A stretch of DNA of 6,891 bases from an uncultured Mollicutes bacterium (GCA_900551385.1 URVS01000075.1:1-6891); one strand, 5' to 3'; positions 1 to 6,099 are shown, counted from the stretch's first letter. Translations and numbers: made by a program. The notes: a model not told the origin generated them from the sequence alone.

Positions 1-1
1 T

Positions 2-634
2 GGAAATAATGTTACTATGCAAATAATAGCTATTATTGGTTTTACAATGAATTTTTTAGTATTATTTTTCTTAATTGCTTTAATGACTAGTAAAAAATTA
101 AAAAATGCAATTATATGGATATTAATAAAATTGTCTTACATAAAATTTTTGCATAATTTTTTAGAGAACAAAATTCATCATGTAGAAGAATATATAGATC
201 AAACTCAATCAGCATTTAAATCTTTATGGAAACATAAATTATTATTTGTTGTTTGCTTGATAACTAAAGCTATTACAATGGGTATATATTATGCAATTAC
301 ATTTTTTATCATTAGAGCGTTACATGTAGATATTAATTTTGATCATTTGTTCTTAGTTATATTTGGTTCAGCTTTTGCAATTACAATGGTTGTATTTTTA
401 CCTACTCCTGGTAGCAGTGGAGGTATTGAATTTGCTTTTGCTGCAATTATTAGTGCATTATCTACTAATGCTTCTGGAGCCTTAAGCAATGCAGGTATGC
501 TAATATGGAGATTAATGACTTATTATTTAACAATGCTTATTAGTTTAGGATTTTATATTGGTTTTGAAATCAAAGTTAAAATTGATAATAAAAAAATGGC
601 AAAATTAGGAAATAAATTAGAGGAAGAAAAATGA
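2..634 (+). CDS. Flippase-like / LPG-synthase-type membrane protein, C-terminal part (5' truncated)
   Basis: The reading frame is open from the left edge, so the gene starts upstream of the window. The ATG at 17 is probably internal: no SD is visible before it, and family members are usually about 300-350 residues while 211 are visible here. Several hydrophobic segments follow one another: the first about 25 visible residues, then regions around 250-320, 340-400 and 490-570 in the DNA. The strongest mark is the motif PTPGSSGGIEFAFA (encoded about 401-442), typical of the lysylphosphatidylglycerol synthase transmembrane / YbhN (UPF0104) superfamily. In that superfamily a Pro-Thr-Pro-Gly-rich loop precedes a re-entrant helix. 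Members move or modify lipid-linked substrates in the cytoplasmic membrane, and many without a synthase domain sit beside glycosyltransferases. That fits here: the gene overlaps the next one, a GT8 glycosyltransferase, by ATGA. The C-terminal tail is lysine-rich and likely cytoplasmic. The exact substrate cannot be told, and whether an upstream catalytic domain exists is not visible. Confidence 0.75.
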   Translation, partial: GNNVTMQIIAIIGFTMNFLVLFFLIALMTSKKLKNAIIWILIKLSYIKFLHNFLENKIHHVEEYIDQTQSAFKSLWKHKLLFVVCLITKAITMGIYYAITFFIIRALHVDINFDHLFLVIFGSAFAITMVVFLPTPGSSGGIEFAFAAIISALSTNASGALSNAGMLIWRLMTYYLTMLISLGFYIGFEIKVKIDNKKMAKLGNKLEEEK

Positions 635-1437
635 TTCCAATTATTTTTTGTGGCAATAAAAAAATATTTAAAGGTATTTATTTATGTTCAATAAGTATTG
701 CTAGAAGAACAAAATCAGCTTTAGAAATTCATATTTTTACAATGAATTATCTTCAAACAGATGAAAACAATTTAATGATAAATAATGAACAAACTTTAAA
801 ACTTGAACAAGATATTAAATTATTTAATCAAAATAATAAAGTAATTCTTCACGATTTAAGTAAAGAATTTGCTAGAGATTTTTCTCATAGTGTTAATGTA
901 AAAAATGAATATACCCCGTATGCTTTTTTAAGGTTATATGCTGATGAAGTTATTAATGAAGAAAAAGCTATTTATTTAGATGCAGATACAATGTGTAATA
1001 GAGATATTAATGAATTATATAATATTGATATTAATGATTATGAATATGCTGCATGTTTAGATTATATGGGGAGATTTTGGGTTGATAGAAAATATATTAA
1101 TTCAGGAGTGATTTTATTTAATTTAAATAAAATAAGAAATACAAGATTATTAGCTAATTGTAGAAGATTATTAGTGGATCATAAATATAAAATGCCTGAT
1201 CAAACTGCTTTATTTTTATTAGGGAAAAAAGTTTTAATCTTACCAAGAAAATTCAATGAACAAAGAAAAGTAAAAGAAGATACTGTTATAAAACATTTTA
1301 ATAAAGGTGTTAAATATTTTCCTTTTATTTATGTTTATAATATTAAGCAATGGGAAATTGAAAAAGTTCATAAAAAATTAAAAATTCATAGTTTTGATAT
1401 AGACTATGAATTTTATAAAAATAATTATATTGATTAA
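631..1437 (+). CDS. Family 8 glycosyltransferase (GT-A fold)
   Basis: This 268-residue protein has the GT8 signature in order: an N-terminal nucleotide-sugar binding strand (MIPIIFCGNKKIFKGIYLCS), TPYAFLRLYADEV (about 95-107), the metal-binding DAD at 117-119 in YLDADTM, YINSGVILFNL (155-165), PDQTALF (189-195) and an HFNKG segment with H222. In this family the DxD and the late His coordinate Mn2+ and the UDP-sugar, which is usually UDP-glucose or UDP-galactose. The usual HFxGxxKPW ending is replaced by HFNKGVKYFP, so the acceptor end of the site differs somewhat. There is no signal peptide or membrane segment, so it is probably cytoplasmic and peripheral. The start ATG overlaps the flippase stop (ATGA), with an SD-like AGAGGA at 619-624, so translation is coupled. 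It likely glycosylates a lipid or surface polymer handled by the flippase-like neighbour. Acceptor and product are unknown. Confidence 0.85.
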   Translation: MIPIIFCGNKKIFKGIYLCSISIARRTKSALEIHIFTMNYLQTDENNLMINNEQTLKLEQDIKLFNQNNKVILHDLSKEFARDFSHSVNVKNEYTPYAFLRLYADEVINEEKAIYLDADTMCNRDINELYNIDINDYEYAACLDYMGRFWVDRKYINSGVILFNLNKIRNTRLLANCRRLLVDHKYKMPDQTALFLLGKKVLILPRKFNEQRKVKEDTVIKHFNKGVKYFPFIYVYNIKQWEIEKVHKKLKIHSFDIDYEFYKNNYID

Positions 1438-1441
1438 TCAA
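1430..1441. repeat. 12-bp perfect palindrome over two convergent stop codons
   Basis: TTGATTAATCAA is its own reverse complement. Its centre TTAA supplies the TAA of the + strand glycosyltransferase (1435-1437) and the TAA of the - strand orphan gene (1434-1436). There is no U-tract on either side and no loop, so it is not a normal intrinsic terminator. It may be a by-product of the two genes ending on the same bases. Confidence 0.8.
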
Positions 1442-1880
1442 GAGCCATTGATAAAGAAACAAATAAATTTTGTACATTAACTTCTAAATTTGCATCAGCA
1501 TTTGTTTTTCTAATTGTTAAACATGGGTGATTAGGATCAACATTTGTTATTATTTCAATTTCTTGAGAAAGCATATCTGTTGAGAATTTAGCATCATTAT
1601 AAATGGCTCTAATTCCTTTTTTTGGATTTGTAAAATATACTTCGATTGATACAGTGCCTCCATCATATAAAGAATAACCTACTGATAAAGAACTACCATA
1701 TTTACCATATCCAACATTTTGTTTTAAATAATTATTAAAATATTCTTCATTACATGTAAATGAAACAAATCCATCACGTGATAAATCAGAATAATCTTCA
1801 AATCTTAATCCTACTTGAAGAGGTAAATCACCATGGACTATTTCATCTTTAATAACATTATATGCACTTTTTAAATTCAT
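1434..1880 (-). CDS. Hypothetical protein, 148 aa, family not recognised
   Basis: I do not recognise this protein. It is a small soluble-looking polypeptide without a signal peptide or membrane helix. The N-terminus (MNLKSAYNVIKDEI) looks helical. It is followed by an aromatic, glycine-rich middle (GYGKYGSSLSVGYSLYDGG, about 58-75) and alternating strands (TVSIEVYFTN, EIEIITNV, NLEVNVQNLF), suggesting a mostly beta fold with a C-terminal helix. It has two cysteines (C43, C120). The start is set at the ATG at 1880 because GGAGG lies 8 nt upstream (1889-1893); the in-frame TTG five codons earlier overlaps that SD and cannot be the real start. It has its own promoter (1909-1937), so it need not be cotranscribed with the PII genes upstream. 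It converges on the glycosyltransferase with a 4-bp overlap. Confidence 0.75.
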   Translation of the reverse strand: MNLKSAYNVIKDEIVHGDLPLQVGLRFEDYSDLSRDGFVSFTCNEEYFNNYLKQNVGYGKYGSSLSVGYSLYDGGTVSIEVYFTNPKKGIRAIYNDAKFSTDMLSQEIEIITNVDPNHPCLTIRKTNADANLEVNVQNLFVSLSMALD

Positions 1881-1888
1881 TATTTTTT

Positions 1889-1893
1889 CCTCC
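1889..1893 (-). promoter_or_regulatory. SD site that fixes the start of the 148-aa protein
   Basis: GGAGG on the - strand, 8 nt before the ATG at 1880. It decides against the upstream in-frame TTG at 1893-1895, whose last base is part of this SD. Confidence 0.85.
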
Positions 1894-1908
1894 AAATTTT
1901 ATATTTGA

Positions 1909-1937
1909 ATGATAAATAATAAATTAAAACATATCAA
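1909..1937 (-). promoter_or_regulatory. Sigma-A-type promoter of the 148-aa protein
   Basis: On the - strand, TTGATA (1932-1937) and TATCAT (1909-1914) are separated by exactly 17 bp. Each matches its consensus (TTGACA, TATAAT) at five of six positions. The predicted transcription start near 1902 gives a leader of about 20 nt containing the GGAGG. It lies just downstream of the PII operon, so the orphan gene can be expressed independently. Confidence 0.7.
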
Positions 1938-1943
1938 TAATTT

Positions 1944-1965
1944 AAAAAACACTTGGCACAATGTT
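1944..1965 (-). terminator. Weak candidate terminator after the PII-like operon
   Basis: On the - strand just after the last PII-like gene, AACATT (1960-1965) can pair with AGTGTT (1948-1953) around a 6-nt loop. One pair is G-U, and the stem runs into a T6 tract (1944-1949). The stem is short and AT-rich, so termination may be partial or absent. The same bases on the + strand resemble a sigma-54 element (see findings). Confidence 0.3.
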
Positions 1966-1969
1966 GGCA

Positions 1970-2296
1970 TTAAGAATTAATTTTCTTTTCACTAAGACCA
2001 ATTACATCATCAACTGGAGTAGAAAAAGCAATTCCTTGACCAGGAGTTTGTAAACCTACTTTTTGATATAAAGCATGTAAAATATTTTCTTTTATTTCTT
2101 TTTTTACTAAAATCATAACAATTTCTTTTTCTGGTTCAATAGAAATATTATATACTTGTTCACTTTCTTTTGATGCAGTTCCTCTAGCGCTTATAACAGT
2201 TCCACCACCTGCACCACATTCTCTGCTTGCTTCCATAACTGTTTCTGAAAAGCCGGCATTTACTATACAAAAAATCATTTCATAATTATTATCCAT
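1970..2296 (-). CDS. PII-like signalling protein (second copy, glycine-rich type)
   Basis: At 108 residues this is close to PII (GlnB/GlnK) length. It starts with a beta strand (YEMIFCIVNAG). The helix and next strand give CGAGGGTVISARGTA (28-41), matching the GxxGxTV...GxG segment of PII. A second strand follows (EIVMILVKK, 58-66), then a helix and the C-terminal GQGIAFSTPVDDVIGL (86-101), corresponding to the GDGKIF..PV B-loop/strand of PII. The T-loop region between 42 and 57 is shorter than in GlnB and carries no obvious uridylylation tyrosine motif. PII proteins are trimers that bind ATP/ADP in the subunit clefts and control enzymes or transporters. As third gene of an operon behind a DUF1538 transporter and another PII-like protein, it probably regulates that transporter. 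The ATG at 2296 is chosen over an in-frame TTG at 2359 because AGGAG (2306-2310) precedes it and the PII fold starts there. Ligand unknown. Confidence 0.82.
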   Translation of the reverse strand: MDNNYEMIFCIVNAGFSETVMEASRECGAGGGTVISARGTASKESEQVYNISIEPEKEIVMILVKKEIKENILHALYQKVGLQTPGQGIAFSTPVDDVIGLSEKKINS

Positions 2297-2297
2297 T

Positions 2298-2690
2298 TTA
2301 TTTTTCTCCTTTTCTTTGAGGTTCAGTATTAGAAAGGAATTGATATACCATAACTCCAATTACACTTGATAAAGGAATTGTATATGCGATACCTTTTCCA
2401 TTTTTTGTTTTTTCAAATCTATCTTCTAATGTTGATAAACAATCTTTAATTTTATCTTCTCTAATAACGCTTATTATTACTGCTTTATGATTATCTCCTA
2501 AAGATAAAAATAAATTACTTGGAGCAGTACCTTTACCATAAATTACATATTGCATATTTACATCAAATGTTTCGATTGTATCAACATAAAATTCAGCTTT
2601 AGATCTTTCTACAATTGTAAATAATAATTTTAATTTATTAGGTGAAGTAAGAGAAGATGATTTATTGATAATTTTTTTAATCTTAGTCAT
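2298..2690 (-). CDS. PII-like signalling protein (first copy, divergent)
   Basis: This 130-residue protein is a diverged paralogue of the PII-like protein that follows it. The two align from KLKLLFTIVERS (19-30) through YVIYGKGTAPS (48-58), HKAVIISVIRED (68-79) and GKGIAYTIPLSSVIGV (98-113). The last segment is the PII C-terminal B-loop/strand pattern. It differs from its partner in an about 18-residue basic N-terminal extension, in lacking the GAGGG stretch (DVNMQ instead) and in a C-terminal tail of about 17 residues. These features suggest a subunit with a different ligand or a structural role, perhaps in a mixed trimer; that is inference. AGGAGG (2695-2700) overlaps the stop codon of the DUF1538 gene, and the stop of this gene lies 1 nt before the next ATG, so all three are likely translationally coupled. 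The family assignment is weaker than for the second copy. Confidence 0.72.
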   Translation of the reverse strand: MTKIKKIINKSSSLTSPNKLKLLFTIVERSKAEFYVDTIETFDVNMQYVIYGKGTAPSNLFLSLGDNHKAVIISVIREDKIKDCLSTLEDRFEKTKNGKGIAYTIPLSSVIGVMVYQFLSNTEPQRKGEK

Positions 2691-2694
2691 ATTT

Positions 2695-2700
2695 CCTCCT
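2695..2700 (-). promoter_or_regulatory. SD of the first PII-like gene fused to the DUF1538 stop codon
   Basis: Read on the - strand, TAGGAGG holds both the transporter's TAG stop (2701-2699) and the AGGAGG SD for the ATG at 2690, 4 nt further on. Ribosomes ending on the transporter would stop directly on the initiation site of the sensor, a layout expected for coupled expression. Confidence 0.8.
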
Positions 2701-4222
2701 AGAAGTTGATGATTTCTTCATCATCAGCATTTAATATCTTTTTCATCATTAAATTACGTTTTAATCTTTTTGTAATAACGGCTTTGAATCCTAATAATTG
2801 AATAGAAATTAAAGGTGTCATGGCAACCATTGCAACTACTCCAAAAGCATCTGTTAAGACTTTACTATCTGATTGCAAAACTACACAAGCTCCAATAGCA
2901 AAAGGTAAAATAAATGAAGAAGTTAATGGTCCAGATGCAACACCACCTGAATCAAATGCTATAGCAGTATAAATCTTTGGTACAAAGAATGATAAACCTA
3001 AAGAAATAAAATATCCAGGAATTAAATAATAAAGAATAGAAAAATCATAAATAATTCTAATCATTGATAATAATATTGATGTTCCAACACCTAAACATAA
3101 TGCAATTAACATAGCTCTTTTAGAAACGCCACCATTAGTAATTTCTTCAACTTGCTTAGTTAAAACATGGATAGCAGGTTCAGCTAAAACAACAACACAA
3201 CCTAAAACAAATCCGAAAACAGTAATTAATAAAGGATGAGTAGAAGCTATTTGTGTTCCCATTTTATAACCTACTGGCATAAAACCTACATTTACTGCAG
3301 TTAAGAAAATAACTAAACCAATAAATGTATAAAGAATACCAACACCAATTTGTATTAATTTTTTCTTTGGTAATTTTAAATAAATTGATTGAATAATAAA
3401 GAAGAATATAACAATTAAACCTAATGCTATAGCAACATCTTTAGAAACAATTAAACTTTCATGGAAGAAATCAAATAAGAAATTTTCTCCAATTTTATAA
3501 TCTGGTGTTACATAATTAATTCCACCTTTAGTAAATAATGATAATATTAATATAGCAAGAATTGGGCCAATAGAACATAATGCTACTAAACCAAAGCTAT
3601 TCTCACTAGAATTTTTACCACCTAAAGTCATTGCAATACCAACACCTAATGCCATAATAAATGGTACAGTTATTGGTCCAGTTGTAACTCCTCCTGAATC
3701 AAAACCAAGTGCTAATAATTCACCTTTTCCTGTTAAAAACAACATAGCAGTTATTGCAAATAAAAACATATAGAAGAACATTATTAAGCTTGCTAAATCT
3801 TTTTTAAATAAAATTTTCATTACTGCAATAACAAGAAATGTTCCGACTCCAATACCTACTACAACAATTAAAACAAATGGTGTAATAATTTCTTTGACTT
3901 GATTAGCTAGAACTGTTAAATCAGGTTCAGCTATTGTTATTAAAACTCCTAAAACAAAACATACTATTAATATTAAGGGAATTTTTTTTGTTTTCATTAA
4001 AGATGAACCTACTTGTTCACCCATTGGTTGCATTGCTAAATCTGCTCCTAAATTAAATAATCCAATTCCTAAGATTAACAAAAGTGAACATACTAAAAAT
4101 ATTGTTACTTCATGTAAGGTTAGATTAATTAAAGGAGTAAAATTTAATATTGTTACAATTAATGTAACAGGTAAAATTGAAATTAGTGCTTCTTTTATTT
4201 TACTAATTAAATGATTTTTCAT
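2699..4222 (-). CDS. Two-domain DUF1538 membrane protein, candidate cation/proton antiporter
   Basis: This 507-residue, strongly hydrophobic protein has two homologous halves offset by about 249 residues. Half 1 shows PMGEQVG (66-72), AEPDLTVLANQV (98-109), FDSGGVTTGP (174-183) and FGLVAL (210-215). Half 2 shows PVGYKMG (316-322), AEPAIHVLTKQV (347-358), FDSGGVASGP (423-432) and FGVVAM (460-465). These are DUF1538 hallmarks. The acidic residues E99/E348 and D175/D424 lie in or next to membrane segments and are candidate ion ligands; D101 of half 1 is replaced by Ala in half 2. A separately encoded DUF1538 pair in Halomonas (UmpA/UmpB) has been reported as a Na+(Li+,K+)/H+ antiporter, so this single chain may be a fused equivalent; the ion here is unknown. 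The ATG at 4222 has AGGAGG at 4227-4232. It heads an operon with two PII-like genes, suggesting PII-gated transport. The acidic C-terminal tail (DDEEIINF) is presumably cytoplasmic. Upstream there is a TATATT -10-like hexamer (4279-4284) but no convincing -35. Confidence 0.85.
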   Translation of the reverse strand: MKNHLISKIKEALISILPVTLIVTILNFTPLINLTLHEVTIFLVCSLLLILGIGLFNLGADLAMQPMGEQVGSSLMKTKKIPLILIVCFVLGVLITIAEPDLTVLANQVKEIITPFVLIVVVGIGVGTFLVIAVMKILFKKDLASLIMFFYMFLFAITAMLFLTGKGELLALGFDSGGVTTGPITVPFIMALGVGIAMTLGGKNSSENSFGLVALCSIGPILAILILSLFTKGGINYVTPDYKIGENFLFDFFHESLIVSKDVAIALGLIVIFFFIIQSIYLKLPKKKLIQIGVGILYTFIGLVIFLTAVNVGFMPVGYKMGTQIASTHPLLITVFGFVLGCVVVLAEPAIHVLTKQVEEITNGGVSKRAMLIALCLGVGTSILLSMIRIIYDFSILYYLIPGYFISLGLSFFVPKIYTAIAFDSGGVASGPLTSSFILPFAIGACVVLQSDSKVLTDAFGVVAMVAMTPLISIQLLGFKAVITKRLKRNLMMKKILNADDEEIINF

Positions 4223-4308
4223 GTTACCTCCTTTTTTGATATTAATTAATGTAATTTAAGTTTAACAAAAAAATATCTAATATAATATTATTTTATAAAA
4301 ATAAATAT

Positions 4309-4334
4309 AAAAAAAAGCACATATAATGTGCTTT
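4309..4334 (-). terminator. Strong intrinsic terminator after galM
   Basis: On the - strand, AAAGCACAT (4326-4334) and ATGTGCTTT (4314-4322) form a perfect 9-bp stem with a 3-nt loop, followed by a T8 tract (4309-4316). It lies 13 bp after the galM stop. It ends the galM operon and separates it from the DUF1538/PII operon downstream on the same strand. Confidence 0.9.
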
Positions 4335-4346
4335 AGTGTTTTATAA

Positions 4347-5366
4347 TTAGTTGAATTTAAATTTTGCAAAATAAGAATAAGGTCTTTCTTTTGAAAATGT
4401 AATCTTATCATAATCATTAGTTGGTATAGCAGTTTCAAAAGTAATACCAAAATTTTCATCATCGACAACTCCAGCAAGATTTTCTGTTTTATCAGGATGA
4501 TTATATCCATATACAACAATAGCAGGATAATCAGTATATAATGTCATTTTTCTTTTTGATGTAGGATCGTATAAAATAGCAGAAGGAACTTTTTTATTTA
4601 TACCGTCTAATAAGAAGATGTGATCCATACCATGACTACCATGATTCATTAAATTAGGATTTCTTAAATTGTTACCTAATTTAGTTAATTCTTTGTAATT
4701 TAAATATGTAGGGACATCTATAAAATCTTGAATAATTAATCCATCATCTAATTTAGATACTTTTGAGCTTCTTAAATATAATTCTTGATTATAGATTGGT
4801 TCAATTCCACCATTCAAATTTAAATAGACATGGGTAGTTAAATTCATTAAAGTAGCTTGATCACATTTACCATTAAATTTAATGTTTAATTCTTTTTTGT
4901 TTTCATAAATTGTATATACAATCTTTATTTTAGCATTTCCAGGGAAACCACCATCACCATCTTTTGAATTTAATGTAAATATAACATCTACTTTATTCTT
5001 GTTTGATTTAATTTCAAAATCATAAAATCTTAAACCATAATTTGAAGAGCCACTATGTAAACAATTATTTCCATCATTTTTTTCTAATTGATATTCTTTA
5101 TTATTTACTACTGCTACTGCATCTTTTAATCTACCTGCTACTCGACCAACTAATTTACCAAAATTTGAACCTGAATGTAAAAATTCATTAAAATCTTTAG
5201 GACAAATTGTAGCAAAACCAATGTTTCCTTTTCTATCTGGATAACTAATATAATAAATAGCTGCTCCAAAATCTGTTAAACTAACTTCAAATCCAACATT
5301 ATTCTTAATTGTTATAAGATTAACTTCTTCTTGGATTGATTGTTTTTTTTCAACTTTAATAATCAT
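4347..5366 (-). CDS. galM: Aldose 1-epimerase (mutarotase)
   Basis: This cytoplasmic enzyme interconverts the alpha and beta anomers of free hexoses such as glucose and galactose and feeds sugar uptake or Leloir-type metabolism. The 339-residue length is normal for the family. All usual active-site positions are present in order: GRVAGRL with R75/R79, CLHSGS with H104, TTHVYLNL with H179 (the general acid in the family), MDHIF with D248, and FETAIP with E311 (the catalytic base). The substrate-loop motif LHGG reads LHSGS here, a mild deviation. There is no signal peptide. The start ATG directly abuts the TAA of the upstream gene (TAA|ATG), and its GGAGG (5374-5378) lies inside the last codons of that gene, so the two are translationally coupled. 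No galK, galT or sugar transporter is next to it, so the specific sugar is not clear. The strong terminator at 4309-4334 closes the unit. Confidence 0.93.
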   Translation of the reverse strand: MIIKVEKKQSIQEEVNLITIKNNVGFEVSLTDFGAAIYYISYPDRKGNIGFATICPKDFNEFLHSGSNFGKLVGRVAGRLKDAVAVVNNKEYQLEKNDGNNCLHSGSSNYGLRFYDFEIKSNKNKVDVIFTLNSKDGDGGFPGNAKIKIVYTIYENKKELNIKFNGKCDQATLMNLTTHVYLNLNGGIEPIYNQELYLRSSKVSKLDDGLIIQDFIDVPTYLNYKELTKLGNNLRNPNLMNHGSHGMDHIFLLDGINKKVPSAILYDPTSKRKMTLYTDYPAIVVYGYNHPDKTENLAGVVDDENFGITFETAIPTNDYDKITFSKERPYSYFAKFKFN

Positions 5367-6071
5367 TTATTTTCCTCCACTATATTTATTAACAGTTTCT
5401 TCAAAAGTTTCTAATTTAACTAATTCTTGCTTTGATGAAGAATATTCTTTTAAAACATTTTTTAAAACTTCATCACTATGTAATGTTGTTTGTACTACAT
5501 CATATTCATGAGCTTCTTTTTCTAATCTTAGAATATCATTTTCTAAAACTCTTATATCTTCAAAATACCTTACTCTCATCATTGGATCGGCTTCATTTAA
5601 AGCTGATTTAGTGATTTCATCTTGCTTTTTTCTTAAACGAGTAATTTCTCCATAAGCAAGTTCTCTTAATTTAATTACTTTCCACAAATTATTTTCAAAT
5701 TCATAATAATTTTTAACTAAAAATGGTGATTTATTAATTGTACGATCTTTTTGTAAAGAAATTACTCGATCAAAAGATAATTTAACTCCATATTCAGTTC
5801 CTTTTCTTAATAATTCTTGAGAATCAAATAAAGCGGATTTCATAATATTAGTTAATTTCATTAAATCGTTAATATCACTTGGTGTTAGATTTTGAAATAA
5901 AACAGATTTATAATCTAAATTTAAATCAATGGTATCTATAACATCTAATACCATTCTATTTTTATTTAATTTAGCTTCTTTTTTAATTTCTTTTAATAAA
6001 TCAAATAATTCATTATTTGCTTTTTTTAAATCATTAAGTGTATATTCACTATCTTTTTTCTTATTAAGCAT
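5367..6071 (-). CDS. Hypothetical helical/coiled-coil protein, 234 aa
   Basis: I do not recognise this protein. It is highly charged, almost entirely predicted-helical by eye, and has no Cys, no membrane segment and no signal peptide. Helical stretches lie at about 10-35 (DLKKANNELFDLLKEIKKE), 64-92, 125-158 (ending RLRKKQDEITKSA) and 165-190 (RYFEDIRVLENDILRLEKEA); the last two have the heptad-like hydrophobic spacing of coiled coils. A proline-glycine-poor composition and the ending SGGK suggest a cytoplasmic scaffold or binding protein. AAGGAGT (6080-6086) lies 8 nt before the ATG at 6071. It is the first gene of a two-gene unit with galM, and its last codons carry the galM SD. The gene stands divergently from the metal-responsive ArsR gene, sharing about 160 bp of upstream region. 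The sequence shows no functional link to galactose metabolism beyond the coupling. Confidence 0.75.
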   Translation of the reverse strand: MLNKKKDSEYTLNDLKKANNELFDLLKEIKKEAKLNKNRMVLDVIDTIDLNLDYKSVLFQNLTPSDINDLMKLTNIMKSALFDSQELLRKGTEYGVKLSFDRVISLQKDRTINKSPFLVKNYYEFENNLWKVIKLRELAYGEITRLRKKQDEITKSALNEADPMMRVRYFEDIRVLENDILRLEKEAHEYDVVQTTLHSDEVLKNVLKEYSSSKQELVKLETFEETVNKYSGGK

Positions 6072-6099
6072 ATATTTTTACTCCTTATATTAATCATAT

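Noticed and set aside
632..634. TGA read as Trp (Mollicutes code 4)
   Set aside because: Trp is encoded by TGG throughout, and TGA here ends the flippase gene in a normal ATGA overlap; reading through gives a short unrelated tail that soon meets TAA.
1881..1895. TTG start extending the 148-aa protein by five residues
   Set aside because: The TTG overlaps the GGAGG SD itself; the ATG at 1880 has correct spacing to that SD.
2297..2359. TTG start extending the second PII-like protein by 21 residues
   Set aside because: The extension overlaps the first PII-like gene and lies before a good SD/ATG that matches the PII fold start.
2699..4222. Ammonium channel (AmtB), suggested by the PII neighbours
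   Set aside because: None of the Amt signature motifs or the paired membrane histidines are visible, whereas the repeated AEP and FDSGG blocks fit DUF1538.
4239..4268. TTGTTA-N18-TAATAT as promoter of the DUF1538 operon
   Set aside because: Both hexamers match only four of six positions, and transcription would start at the SD itself, leaving no leader.
4277..4519. 80-codon open frame on the - strand
   Set aside because: It lies in another frame inside the galM 3' end, runs through the strong terminator, has no SD and gives a low-complexity Leu/Ile/Lys product.
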